DNA of 64,000 bases from the NCBI GenBank assembly GCA_963730365.1, contig CAVSRM010000008.1, forward strand, positions 678,878 through 742,877. The letters run 5' to 3'. The notes under the pieces were generated by a model. That model made no database searches and was not told the origin of the DNA. It saw nothing but the letters and a program-made list of their open reading frames with translations. Positions 8,002 through 17,800 of the stretch are shown here, piece by piece. A program made the translations under genes and the position numbers. This stretch comes from Fodinibacter sp963730365. GTDB lineage: Bacteria; Actinomycetota; Actinomycetes; Actinomycetales; Dermatophilaceae. The first letter of the stretch is position 1. Each line of letters begins with the position of its first letter.

Positions 8002-8901
8002 TCAGACCGTGGCGTACTTCGCCGCCGCCAGGATGACCAGGAGCAGCAGGATGCCGCCCAGGGCCACCCAGTGGACCGAGCGGTTCGCCGGCTTGGTCGG
8101 CGTTCCGCCCCGACCGAGGTAGGCGATGGCCCCCGCGGCCGCCGCACCGGTGAGGAACCCACCGAGGTGCGCCTGCCAGGCGATGCCGGGGATCACGAAG
8201 CCCAGCACGGCGTTGATGCCGATGAGCACGTACATCCCCGCGGCCGACCGCCCCAGCCTGCGCTGGAGGACGACGAAGGCCCCGAACAGGCCGAACACGG
8301 CCCCGGAGGCGCCGACCGCACCGCCCCACCACGTGCCGCCCTGGCCGGCGAGGAACTCCGCGACCGTGCGTGGCGGCGAGAGCAGCAGGAACATCACCGA
8401 GCCGCCGAGGGCGCTGAGGAGGTAGACCGCCACGAACCGCGCCCGCCCGAGCAAGGGCTCGAGGTAGGTGCCCATGATCCACAGGGCGTACATGTTGAAC
8501 CCGATGTGCAGCAGGTTGCTCCGGCTGTGGGCGAAGGCCGAGGTGATGAAGCGCCACGGCTCCTCGAGACCCAGGGCCGGGACGAAGGCGATGTTGCGGG
8601 TGACCCCCGGGATCAGCTGCTGGCCGACGAACACGACGGCGCAGATCGCGATGATGGTGATCGTCGCCTGCGGTCGCGAGTCGGTGACGCTCCCGCCGAA
8701 GACCGTGCGCACCTGGCGCGACTTCGCCGACGCCTCCTTGACGCAGTCGACGCACTGGATGCCGACGGCCGCCGGCCGCTGGCACTCCGGGCAGGTCGGC
8801 CGGTTGCACCGCTGGCACCGCACGTAGGACTCGCGGTCGGGGTGCCGCGGGCAGACGGGTGGCTGCTCCACGGCATCCCGGTACGCCGGTTGCTCACCCA
8901 T
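8002..8901 (-). CDS. Rhomboid family intramembrane serine protease with N-terminal zinc finger
   Basis: This 299-residue protein begins with a Cys/His-rich segment (residues 17-53, with CPRH, CQRC, CPEC and CVDC pairs) of the B-box type. Six or seven membrane helices follow. The catalytic dyad is visible as GASGAVFG (S199) and HLGGF (H245), and the HIGFNM motif supplies the oxyanion-side residues. Rhomboids cleave membrane proteins within the bilayer; the zinc finger may bind substrates or partners. It lies downstream of the cyclophilin on the same strand, with a short gap. Confidence 0.93.
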   Translation of the reverse strand: MGEQPAYRDAVEQPPVCPRHPDRESYVRCQRCNRPTCPECQRPAAVGIQCVDCVKEASAKSRQVRTVFGGSVTDSRPQATITIIAICAVVFVGQQLIPGVTRNIAFVPALGLEEPWRFITSAFAHSRSNLLHIGFNMYALWIMGTYLEPLLGRARFVAVYLLSALGGSVMFLLLSPPRTVAEFLAGQGGTWWGGAVGASGAVFGLFGAFVVLQRRLGRSAAGMYVLIGINAVLGFVIPGIAWQAHLGGFLTGAAAAGAIAYLGRGGTPTKPANRSVHWVALGGILLLLVILAAAKYATV

Positions 8902-8945
8902 GGCGGAATCGCACCTCGGTCAGGGAGCCAGGCCCGAGGTGGGCC

Positions 8946-9464
8946 TCAGTCCTCGATCTCGACGCGCTCGATGACCACGTCGTCGAGCGGCTTGTCCTGC
9001 GCACCCGTGGGGACGGCGGCGATCGTGTCGACGACCTCGCGGGACGCGGCGTCGGCGACCTCTCCGAAGATGGTGTGCTTGCCGTTGAGCCAGGGAGTGG
9101 CGCCGACAGTGATGAAGAACTGGGACCCGTTGGTGCCCTTGCCCATCCGCTTCCCGGCGTTGGCCATGGCGAGCAGGTAGGGCTTGTCGAACTGCTTGTC
9201 GGGGTGGACCTCGTCATCGAAGGTGAAGCCGGGCCCGCCCATGCCGCGGCCGAGCGGGCAGCCGCCCTGCACCATGAAGCCGGGGATGATGCGGTGGAAG
9301 ATCAGCCCGTCGTAGAACGGCGTCGGGTTGCTGCGCCCGGCGTCGTCCTTGTAGTCCTTCTCGCCCTTGGCGAGGCCGACGAAGTTGTCGACGGTCTTCG
9401 GCGCCTCGTTGGGAAAGAGCTCGACGACGATGGGTCCGTGGTTGGTGTGCAGAGTGGCCTTCAT
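8946..9464 (-). CDS. ppiA: Cyclophilin-type peptidyl-prolyl cis-trans isomerase
   Basis: This is a cytoplasmic cyclophilin of 172 residues with the active-site stretch FHRIIPGFMVQGG, then GSQFFIT and a WLNGKHTIFG motif. There is no signal peptide. The ATG at 9464 is preceded by GAGAGG on the coding strand; a longer frame starting at 9536 would add 24 residues not seen in cyclophilins. It folds proline-containing chains. The same gene commonly lies near crgA in actinobacteria. Confidence 0.94.
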   Translation of the reverse strand: MKATLHTNHGPIVVELFPNEAPKTVDNFVGLAKGEKDYKDDAGRSNPTPFYDGLIFHRIIPGFMVQGGCPLGRGMGGPGFTFDDEVHPDKQFDKPYLLAMANAGKRMGKGTNGSQFFITVGATPWLNGKHTIFGEVADAASREVVDTIAAVPTGAQDKPLDDVVIERVEIED

Positions 9465-9591
9465 GCGCTCGATCCTCTCATGTGGCGCACGCGCGATTCG
9501 GACGAGGGCTGGGAACATCGGGACCCGGGAGTGCACGGAACGGGGCCGACAGGGCAGGATGGGTCAGGAGACGTCGACCAGAGGAGGATCC

Positions 9592-10425
9592 GTGTTCACC
9601 AGCACGAGCAAGACGGACAAGGCCAAGGACGCCGTCGCGTCCGGGACGGATGCCGTGAACGAGAGCGCAGCCGTCGCCAAGGACAAGGCTGCCGACCTGA
9701 AGGTCAAGGCCGGCGACGCCGCCGAGACGGCCGCCGCCCAGTACGAGGTGGCCAAGGAGAAGGCCGCCGAGACCGCGGACGTCGCGCGGGAGCTGGCGCA
9801 GGACGCGGCCGAGGCCCTCGCCCCCAAGGTGGAGAGCGCCCGGGAGGCCTTCGTCGAGGAGCTCCTCCCCAAGCTGGTCGCAGCCCTCGCGACCGTCGCG
9901 GCAGGAGCGGCCGCCGCCAAGGAGACCGCGTCCGAGACCGCCGAGCGGGCCCCCGACGCGTATGCCGTCCTCAAGGGTGACGCCACGGCGAAGTCGAGCG
10001 GGGGCAAGGGCAAGTGGGTCCTGCTCCTCGGCGTGGTCGCGGCCGGTGCCGCGGTCTGGGCCTGGCGCAAGAGCAACGAGCGACCCGACCCCTGGGCGAC
10101 CGCCGGCAGCTACACGCCGCCGAAGTCGACCTCGGAGAAGGTCAGCGAGCTCAAGGACAAGGCCGGCGTGAAGGCCGCCGACGCCAAGGCAGCAGCCACG
10201 GATGCGGCTGCGGACCTCAAGGACAAGGCGGCCGACGCCAAGGGTGCTGCCACCGAGAAGGCCTCGCACGCCAAGAAGGCTGCCGACGACAAGGGCGACG
10301 GCGCCGACGCCACCTGGGACGACGCGGGCACCGGTGACGCGGAGGTTCCCTCCACGACCGGCACCTCCGAGGGCTCGGACCTGTCGACCCCGAACATCGA
10401 CGGCGGGTCGAACGACAAGGCCTGA
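9592..10425 (+). CDS. Ala/Lys-rich LEA-like helical protein with one membrane helix
   Basis: This protein of about 277 residues is built of 11-residue-like Ala/Lys/Asp/Glu helical repeats of the AKDKAADLK kind, as in LEA or apolipoprotein-like stress proteins. One hydrophobic helix (about residues 144-158) is followed by a short basic patch and a second repeat region. GTG 9592 has a GAGGAGGA site at 9581-9588; an in-frame ATG at 9559 is possible but has a poorer site. The function is unknown. Desiccation or osmotic protection, or a membrane-tethered scaffold, would fit the composition. A stem-loop follows. Confidence 0.75.
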   Translation: MFTSTSKTDKAKDAVASGTDAVNESAAVAKDKAADLKVKAGDAAETAAAQYEVAKEKAAETADVARELAQDAAEALAPKVESAREAFVEELLPKLVAALATVAAGAAAAKETASETAERAPDAYAVLKGDATAKSSGGKGKWVLLLGVVAAGAAVWAWRKSNERPDPWATAGSYTPPKSTSEKVSELKDKAGVKAADAKAAATDAAADLKDKAADAKGAATEKASHAKKAADDKGDGADATWDDAGTGDAEVPSTTGTSEGSDLSTPNIDGGSNDKA

Positions 10426-10464
10426 CCCCAGACACGTCGCCCGGGCACTCCGGGCGGACGCCCC

Positions 10465-10502
10465 GAATGCCGGCCGTTTCCCGAGGGGGATGGCCGGCAT
10501 TC
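10465..10502 (+). terminator. Stem-loop terminator after the LEA-like gene
   Basis: GAATGCCGGCC pairs perfectly with GGCCGGCATTC (11 bp) around a 16 base loop, 39 bases after the stop codon. Confidence 0.65.
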
Positions 10503-10635
10503 GTGGTGTCCGGGTCCGGGTCGGGGGTCCGGGCCTCGCGGGATCGACATCCGCGCCCGCTGAGTGGTTGAGATCGGCCGGAGCGGGTAAGGGGCGGCCG
10601 CACGCACGAAATCCCCACCGACGAAGGAGACAGGG

Positions 10636-11082
10636 ATGTCGACGGACGAGAAGACCGCCAAGGACCTGGTGGAGACCCTCGAGGACGGCCGCGCGGGATA
10701 CGCCGCGGCTGCGGAGAAGCTGCGCGACAGTGACCAGCCACAGCTGGCCGAGACGATGCAGCACTTCTCCGACCAGCGGGGCGACTTCGCCCGCCAGATC
10801 GTGGAGCTGGGCCACGCCTACGGCGACGACGTGGACGATGGCGGCTCGTTGAGCGCAAAGCTGCACCGCGGCTGGCTGAAGATGAAGGATGCCGTGACCG
10901 GCGACGACGCGGGCGCCGTGCTCGCGGCCGCGGCCTCCGGTGAGGACCACGCCGTGTCGGAGTTCGAGAAGGCGCTGGACGAGGAGGACCTCAGCCCCGG
11001 GTTCAGGTCGCTCGTGCAGCAGCAGCACCAGTCGATCGTCGCGGCGCGCGACCAGGTCAAGGCCCTCGCGGACGCCGCCTGA
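10636..11082 (+). CDS. PA2169/DUF2383-type four-helix stress protein
   Basis: This 148-residue, highly acidic all-helical protein has the organisation of the DUF2383/PA2169 ferritin-like family. There is a short N-terminal helix, then pairs of helices with Glu/His-rich faces (for example GEDHAVSEFEKAL). The family is often induced by stress and its function is unknown. ATG 10636 has a GAAGGAGA site 10 bases upstream. A strong terminator follows, so it is probably a single-gene unit. Confidence 0.82.
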   Translation: MSTDEKTAKDLVETLEDGRAGYAAAAEKLRDSDQPQLAETMQHFSDQRGDFARQIVELGHAYGDDVDDGGSLSAKLHRGWLKMKDAVTGDDAGAVLAAAASGEDHAVSEFEKALDEEDLSPGFRSLVQQQHQSIVAARDQVKALADAA

Positions 11083-11124
11083 CGGCGGCCGCACGACCAG
11101 CTCGCCAGGGGGCGAGCGCAGGGG

Positions 11125-11160
11125 CGACCGGGGGTGAGCGAGGCTGCTCACCCCCGGTCG
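11125..11160 (+). terminator. Strong intrinsic terminator
   Basis: A perfect 15 bp stem (CGACCGGGGGTGAGC / GCTCACCCCCGGTCG) with a 6 base loop is followed by TTGTT. It lies 42 bases past the DUF2383 gene. Confidence 0.85.
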
Positions 11161-11202
11161 TTGTTCGGGTGCGGACCCGCCCAGGGCGTTGACGCCTCAC
11201 CC

Positions 11203-11931
11203 GGAGGCTGGGATGCTCAGCCCGTCCGGGCGGCGATCACCGGGCGCACCCGCATCGTCGTCGTCAACTCCCCGGCGAACCCGACCGGCCGGGTCTACCC
11301 CGCGCAGACGTGGGCGGCACTCGCCGCGGTGCTCGAGGAGGCGTCGCGCACCCATGGGCGGCGGATCTGGCTCCTGTCGGACGAGCCGTACCGCCGTACC
11401 CGGTTCGACGGCATCGGGTTCGCGAGTCCGGCCGCCGCCTACCCGTGGACGGTCATCGACTACAGCTACAGCAAGGTGCTGCTTGCCCCGGGCCAGCGCC
11501 TGGGCTACCTGGCCCTCTCGCCGTCGATCCCCGCCGAGGAGCGGGCCGCACTGCGAGACGCCCTCATGCCGATCCAGCTCGCGACCGGCTGGAACTTCCC
11601 CAACGCGATCATGCAGTACGCGGTGCCGACCCTCGACAAGCTCTCCATCGACCTCGTCGAGCTCACCCGCAAGCGCGACCGGATGGTCGGTGCCCTCACG
11701 GATGCCGGAGTCGAGGTCACGGTCCCGGAGGGCACCTTCTACCTCTGGGGACGGGCGCCCGACGGTGACGGACGGGCGTTCTGCGACAGGCTCGCCGAGC
11801 GCGGCGTGTAGCTCATGCCGGGGACGCTCTTCGACCAGCCGGAGCACGTCCGCATCTCGCTCACGGCGACGATGGGGATGATCGAGGAGGCACTGCCGCA
11901 CATCGTCGAGGTCGCGAAGGCGAGCCAGTAG
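11203..11931 (+). pseudogene. Aminotransferase (class I/II PLP) pseudogene: 5' truncated, internal TAG
   Basis: The translated stretch matches the C-terminal two thirds of aspartate-type aminotransferases. It has the VNSPANPTGR motif, a SDEPYRR loop, and YSYSK with the PLP lysine. Homology begins abruptly near 11203 with no start or N-terminal domain, right after the DUF2383 terminator. A TAG at 11809-11811 interrupts the frame. The same frame then continues with LMPGTLFDQPEHVRISL up to a natural stop at 11929-11931. Both lesions argue that it is dead. A shortened protein from GTG/ATG inside is unlikely to fold, because the N-terminal half of the domain is missing. Confidence 0.85.
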
Positions 11932-11952
11932 CGGGCCGACGTGCGCAGGGGT

Positions 11953-12957
11953 TCAGCGCACCTCGACCGCGTGCTCTCGCCGGGGAACGAGCTCTCCGAT
12001 CACGGGGTGGCCCGGCACCTCTCCGGCCACGAGGAGGCCACCAGAGGTCTGGGCGTCGGCGAGGAGGAGGAGCTCGCCGTCGTCGGCCGTCGAGCGCAGA
12101 TGCGGCCGCACCCAGTCCAGGTTGCGGCGGCTCCCCCCCGGGACGAAGCCCGCATCCATGGACTCGCGCGTGCCCTCGAGGTAGGGGACAGCGGCGGAGT
12201 CCAGGAGAGCCGACACCCCGCTGGCCCGGCAGAGCTTGAAGAGGTGGCCGAGCAGACCGAAGCCGGTGACGTCCGTCGCGCATCGGGCGCCGATCGCAAG
12301 GGCGGCCCTCGAGGCGTCCCGGTTGAGGGTGGTCATGACCTTCACGGCGTCGGGGAACACCTCGCCGGTCGCCTTGTGCCGGTTGTTCAGCACGCCGAGC
12401 CCGAGGGGTTTCGTCAGGGTGATCGGGACACCCGCGACTCCGGAGTCGTTGCGCAACAGCCGGTCCGGGTCGGCGAGACCGGTCACGGCCAACCCGTACT
12501 TGGGTTCGATGTCGTCGACGCTGTGGCCGCCCGCAAGGTGGCAGCCGGCCTCGCGGGCGATATCGGCGCCGCCGCGCAGCACGTCAGCGGCGACGTCGAA
12601 GGGGATGCGGTCCCTCGGCCAGGCCAGCAGGTTGACGGCCACGAGGGGCTCACCGCCCATCGCGTACACGTCGGACAGGGCGTTCGCAGCCGCTATGCGG
12701 CCCCAGTCGTACGGGTCGTCGACCACCGGCGTGAAGAAGTCGGTCGTGAGGACGACGGCCCGTCCTCCCTCGATCCGCACGACTGCTGCATCGTCGCCAG
12801 TCGCCACCCCGACGAGCAGGTCGGGGCCGCTGGCCGGCACGAGGCCGCCGAGGACTCGCTCGAGCTCATCCGGCGGAACCTTGCACGCGCATCCTCCGCC
12901 GGACGCGAACCGGGTGAGGCGTAGTGGGGTGGAGGGCTCCGCGCGAAGGGTCGTCAC
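11953..12957 (-). CDS. selD: Selenide, water dikinase SelD (Cys form)
   Basis: SelD makes selenophosphate from selenide and ATP, the selenium donor for SelA. The protein has 334 residues. The glycine-rich N-terminus GGGCACK carries the catalytic Cys at 23 and Lys at 26; many SelD proteins have selenocysteine there, but this one has Cys. TGDDAAV and the DVTGFGLLGHL segment are family hallmarks. The GTG start overlaps the stop of the NrfD-like gene (GTGA), so it is translated as the last gene of the fdh operon. It supplies the selenium pathway completed by the divergent selC-selA-selB genes. Confidence 0.95.
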   Translation of the reverse strand: MTTLRAEPSTPLRLTRFASGGGCACKVPPDELERVLGGLVPASGPDLLVGVATGDDAAVVRIEGGRAVVLTTDFFTPVVDDPYDWGRIAAANALSDVYAMGGEPLVAVNLLAWPRDRIPFDVAADVLRGGADIAREAGCHLAGGHSVDDIEPKYGLAVTGLADPDRLLRNDSGVAGVPITLTKPLGLGVLNNRHKATGEVFPDAVKVMTTLNRDASRAALAIGARCATDVTGFGLLGHLFKLCRASGVSALLDSAAVPYLEGTRESMDAGFVPGGSRRNLDWVRPHLRSTADDGELLLLADAQTSGGLLVAGEVPGHPVIGELVPRREHAVEVR

Positions 12958-13895
12958 CCTGCAATTGTGGGGGCCGCCTCACGCTCCTGGCGGGCTCGCA
13001 ACCGCTCTCGTTGGGGGACGACGGTGTACTTCGGGTCAGCCGCCGACACCAGTCCGGCTTCGAAGATGCCGAAACGGGTCGACGCGGACGCAGCGAGGCA
13101 GGCCGCCCCGGCGAGCACGGAGACGGCGCGGGAGCGGCCACCGGCGAGGAGGGCGGCACCACCGGCCACGGCCGTGACCACGCGAGCAGCCCTCATCAGG
13201 CGCCCGGGCCGGCCCTGCCGATACGGCTCGGCCACCATGCCGAGCCTGCGGGTCAGGGTCTCCGAGGCCGCGAGCTCCATCACCGCGCCCGCCGCGAGCA
13301 TCCGCCGAGCCGGACCCGCCTGGGCCGGATGCGTGAGGATGAGCGCGAAACCGCCCGCGGCGGTGGCACCGGAGCCGGCGAAGACGAACGGCAGCTCCCG
13401 GTAGGCGTCGTGCCACGCAGGGACCGCCGTGTTGGAGAGCAGTGCCGCGGTGTACGTCACGAGAGCCGGGCCGAGGGCCGCCGCCCCCACGCCGGCTGCC
13501 CGCCCGAGCCACGGGAGCGCGCCGGTGAGCTGGGAGGTCGCCGCTGCCGCCGAGAGCCCGCTGAAAGGGGCGAGGACCCACGAGCCGACCGAGAGCGGCG
13601 AGGTCGGCTTGAACACCCGCAGCATGTGGAGGAAGCGCTCCGGCCGCCCGAGGTCATGCACCAGGGCCGCCGCGCCGAGACCGGCGCCGACAGCGGCACC
13701 CACGCGCGCCACCCGCTCCAGCTCGTGGTTTCCCGTGAACGCCGCCCCCTCGGCGAGGAGTGCTGACGCGCCCGCCAGCCCGCCGAGGAAGAGGTACGCG
13801 GGCACGTCGGGCGTCTTCCACGTCGGGGCCTTGATGACCGGCTGACCGTAGTAGGACTCGAACTCCGCCGAGGGCACCATTCGCTGCTCCCTCAC
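12954..13895 (-). CDS. NrfD/PsrC-like membrane subunit of formate dehydrogenase
   Basis: This polytopic membrane protein has 313 residues and about eight hydrophobic helices. It belongs to the NrfD/polysulfide-reductase membrane family and would anchor the formate dehydrogenase and pass electrons to the quinone pool. The frame opens much further upstream, but GTG 13895 overlaps the stop of the iron-sulfur subunit (GTGA) and is preceded by GGAGGCGG, so it is the likely start. In place of a cytochrome b gamma subunit, this operon uses a haem-free NrfD-type anchor, as in other actinobacterial fdh operons. Confidence 0.88.
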   Translation of the reverse strand: MREQRMVPSAEFESYYGQPVIKAPTWKTPDVPAYLFLGGLAGASALLAEGAAFTGNHELERVARVGAAVGAGLGAAALVHDLGRPERFLHMLRVFKPTSPLSVGSWVLAPFSGLSAAAATSQLTGALPWLGRAAGVGAAALGPALVTYTAALLSNTAVPAWHDAYRELPFVFAGSGATAAGGFALILTHPAQAGPARRMLAAGAVMELAASETLTRRLGMVAEPYRQGRPGRLMRAARVVTAVAGGAALLAGGRSRAVSVLAGAACLAASASTRFGIFEAGLVSAADPKYTVVPQRERLRARQEREAAPTIAG

Positions 13896-14815
13896 GGCCG
13901 CCTCCCGAGGAAGGAGGCGGCGGCGATGCCGACCAGACCGAGCGCAGCAGCGCCGACGTGCCGCCACATCGAGGGCAGGTCGCGGGTCGTGACGACCGGG
14001 TCGGGAGGCAGACCGTAGACCTCTGGTTCGTCAAGGAGGAGGAAGAAGGCCCCATCACCCCCGACCCCGTCGTCGGGATCGGCGCCGTACAGCCGGGCGC
14101 CGTCGACGCCCTGGTCACGCAGCTCGCCGAGCCGGTGGCGGGCCGTGAGGCGCAGCTGGCCGACCTCGCCGTACTGGATGGACTCGGTGGGGCACGCCTT
14201 CGCGCACGCCGGGGTCATGCCCTCCCCGATCCGGTCGTAGCACAGGGTGCACTTGAAGGCGCGGCCGTCGTCCTTGCGGATGTCGATGACTCCGTAGGGG
14301 CACGCCGGGACGCAGTATCCACAGCCGTTGCAGATGTCCTCCTGCACCACGACGGTGCCGAACTCGGTGCGGAAGAGCGAGCCGGTCGGGCAGACATCGA
14401 GGCAGGCGGCGTGCGTGCAGTGCTTGCAGACGTCGGAGGACATCAACCAGCGGAGACCACCCTCACCGGACTCCGACTCCTGGCCCGGGCCGGACGGAGG
14501 CGCTGCCTCGACGGCAGGGGGCGGCCCGACCCCCGGCATCCCGAGGTCGGTGCGCGTGGCCCGTCCGGTCGGCTGCTCGACGAACGCCACGTGCCGCCAG
14601 CTGTCCGCCCCCAACGCGCCGGTGTTGTCGTACGACATCCCGGTGAGCGACAGCCCGTCCTCGGGGACGGCGTTCCACTCCTTGCACGCGACCTCGCAGG
14701 CCTTGCAGCCGATGCACACGGAGGTGTCGGTGAAGAAGCCCATCCGCGGGGGGTGGCCCTCGTGGCCGGCGTCGCCGGCGACGTCGTGCAGTGGTCCGGA
14801 CAGCGAATGACTCAC
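13892..14815 (-). CDS. fdhB: Formate dehydrogenase iron-sulfur (beta) subunit
   Basis: This 307-residue protein has four ferredoxin-type clusters: CIGCKACEVACKEW, CKHCTHAACLDVCP, CNGCGYCVPACP and CTLCYDR...CAKACP. A C-terminal hydrophobic helix (about 285-303) may tether it to the membrane. It takes electrons from FdhA and passes them to the NrfD-like subunit. GTG 14815 overlaps the fdhA stop (GTGA); an in-frame ATG at 14743 would give the shorter start MGFFTDTSVCIGC and is also possible. There is a Pro/Gly-rich insert of about 25 residues between the first and second clusters. Confidence 0.93.
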   Translation of the reverse strand: MSHSLSGPLHDVAGDAGHEGHPPRMGFFTDTSVCIGCKACEVACKEWNAVPEDGLSLTGMSYDNTGALGADSWRHVAFVEQPTGRATRTDLGMPGVGPPPAVEAAPPSGPGQESESGEGGLRWLMSSDVCKHCTHAACLDVCPTGSLFRTEFGTVVVQEDICNGCGYCVPACPYGVIDIRKDDGRAFKCTLCYDRIGEGMTPACAKACPTESIQYGEVGQLRLTARHRLGELRDQGVDGARLYGADPDDGVGGDGAFFLLLDEPEVYGLPPDPVVTTRDLPSMWRHVGAAALGLVGIAAASFLGRRP

Positions 14816-17800
14816 GAGGGCTCCTCCTCGGCCGGGTGCGCGCCGGAGCGGCGGCGGTAGTCCTCGACGAACGCGACGAGGGCGGGGCCGCGCGGACGCC
14901 GTCCGGGCCGGATGTCGCAGGTTCCGACCTTGTCCTGTATGTGCACGTTGGGGTCCAGCGCGATACCCACGAGGTCGTTGACCGAGTCGCCGCGGGACAG
15001 GCCGTTCTGGCCCCAGTGGTAGGGGAGGCCGACATGCTCGACGAACTCGTCGCCCACGCGCAGCGACCGCATCCGGGCCGTGACCAGGACCCGCGCCTCG
15101 ATCGCCGACCGGGCCGTGACGATGGTGGCCCAGCCGCCGTGCTCGAGCCCCCGTTCCTCGGCCAGACGAGGCGAGACCTCGCAGAACATCTCGGGCTGGA
15201 GCTCGCTGAGGTAGCCCAGCGTCCGCGACATGCCGCCGGCGGTGTGGTGCTCGGTGAGCCGGTAGCTCGTGAAGACGAAGGGAAAGACCCGACTCGCTGT
15301 CGGGTTGAGCGGGTTGGCCGGCTCGGCGACGTCCTCGAGGGCAGGATTGTGCTGGGGGGTGTGCACCGCGTTCCGCACCGGCGACTCCACCGGCTCGTAG
15401 AACGTCGGCAGCGGGCCGTCGGCGAGACCGGTGGGCACGTAGAGCCAGGCCTTGCCGTCGCTCTGCATGATGAACGCATCGCGACCCCCGAGGGCGTCGG
15501 GCCCCTTGGCGCCCTCCTCGGGGACGTGGTCCGGCGGGCGATCGGCCACGAAGTCGGGGACGTCCGCGCCGGTCCACTTCCCCTCGTCCGCGTCCCACCA
15601 CACGTAGCGCTTGCGCTCACTCCACGGTCGGCCGTCGGGGTCCGCGGACGCGCGGTTGTAGAGGATCCGGCGATTGGCCGGCCACACCCAGCCCCACTCG
15701 GGCGCGACGAGCGACTGCTCCCAGTGCGGGGTACGGCGAGCCGCCTGGTTCACCTCGTCGGCGTACACCCCGCAATAGATCCAGCAGCCGCACGCGGTCG
15801 ACCCATCCGTCCTCAGGTCGGTGTACGAGGAGAGTGCCGACCCCTCCGCGTCCCAGCCGTTGATCTCGCGCAGCACGGCGTCGGCGCTCGGCTCGTGCAG
15901 GGGGCCCTCCGTCGGATAGTCCCAGGTGAGGTCGAGCAGGGGCCGGTCCATCGGGTCGGTGGACCCGGCCAGGCGGTCACGGATGCGCTGACCGAGCTCG
16001 TAGTAGAACTGCAGGTCGCTCCGGGCGTCACCCGGCGGCTGCACCGCCTGGTGGCGCCACTGGAGCATCCGCTGGGTGTTGGTGAAGCTGCCCTTCTTCT
16101 CCACGTGGGACGCGGCCGGCAGGAAGAACACCTCGGTGCCGATCTCCTCCGTCCGGAGCTCTCCCGTCTCGATCTCGGGCCCGTCCTTCCAGAAGGTGGC
16201 CGTCTCGATCATCGCCATGTCGCGCACGACCAGCCAGTCGAGGTTCGCCAGGCCGAGCCGCTGCATCTTGCCGTTCGCCGAGCCGACCGCCGGGTTCTCA
16301 CCGACGACGAAGTAGCCGCGGCAGGTGCCCTCGATCTGGCTGACCACCGTGTCGTAGGTGCCGTGGTGGCCGGTGAGCCGGGGCAGGTAGTCGAAGCAGA
16401 AGTCGTTGTCCGCCGTCGCCGCATCGCCCCACCAGGCCTTGAGGAGACTCACGGTGTAGGCATCCATGTTCCCCCAGAACCCGTTCGACCCGGCATCCTC
16501 GGCGACGAAGTCAGCCAGGGTCTCGTGCCGGTGGGCGTGGGGCATCGGGATGTAGCCGGGGAGGATGTTGAAGAGCGTCGGGATGTCGGTGGAGCCCTGG
16601 ATGCTCGCGTGGCCACGCAACGCCAGGATGCCGCCACCCGGCCGCCCGATGTTGCCGAGCAACAGCTGGAGGATCGAGGCGGTGCGGATGGTCTGCACAC
16701 CGGTCGAGTGGTGGGTCCAGCCAACGGCGTAGCAGAACGCACTCGTCCGCTCCCGGCCGGAGTTCTCGGTGAGGGCCCGCGCCACCTCGAGGAACTGCTC
16801 CCGCGATACACCGCACACCTGTGCCACCAGCTCGGGCGTGTAGCGGGCGAAGTGCCGCTTGAGGATCTGGAAGACACACCGCGGGTGCTGGAGCGTCTCG
16901 TCACGCTCAGGCTTCGAGGAGACCGTGGGTCCGCCCGAGCCGGCGGTCTCGGACCGGCCGGCCGCGTGCGCCTCGCCCGCCTCCGACGGCTCAGGGCCGG
17001 CCGGCTGCCCCGGGTCGCGCTGTCCCGCGGCAGGCGCCTGCGGGGCGTCGTCGTACTGCCACGACGCCGGGTCGTACTGGTTCGTCTCCGGGTCGTAGCC
17101 CGAGAAGAGCCCGTCGAGCTCCTCGGTGTCGCGGAAGTCCTCACTGACGATGGCGGCGGCATTCGTGTAGTGAACGACGTACTCCCGGAAGTCGAGCTCG
17201 TTCTCGAGCACGTGGTTCACCAGGGCCCCGAGGAACATGATGTCGGTCCCCGCCCGGAGCGGCACGTGGAGGTCGGCGACTGCCGAGGTCCGCGTGAAAC
17301 GGGGGTCGACGTGGATGACCCTCGCACCCTTCCGCTTGGCCTCCATGACCCACTGGAAGCCCACCGGGTGGCACTCGGCCATGTTCGAACCCTGGATGAT
17401 GATGCAGTCCGAGTTGGCCAGGTCCTGCTGGAAGGTGGTGGCCCCTCCGCGGCCAAAGCTCGTCCCCAGACCGGGGACGGTGGAGGAGTGTCAAATACGC
17501 GCCTGGTTCTCGATCTGGATCGCGCCCATCGCCGTGTACAGCTTCTTCATGAGGTAGTTCTCCTCGTTGTCGAGGGTCGCTCCTCCAAGGCTGGCGATGC
17601 CCAGGGTGCGGCGAGTGCGCTTGCCCGCCTCCTCCCACTCCCAGTGGCGGCGCCGCGTCTCCACCACACGGTCGGTGATCATGTCCATCGCCGTGTCGAG
17701 GTCGAGGTCCTCCCACTCGGTGCCGTGCGCGCGCCGATAGCGGACCTTGGTGACGCGATGATCGGACGTGACAAGCTGGGTGCTGGCACTTCCCTTGGGG

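Noticed and set aside
17491..17493. fdhA split into two genes by a stop codon
   Set aside because: The stop is TGA at the exact Sec/Cys site of formate dehydrogenases, followed by a SECIS-like hairpin, and the full Sec machinery is adjacent. It is read as selenocysteine.
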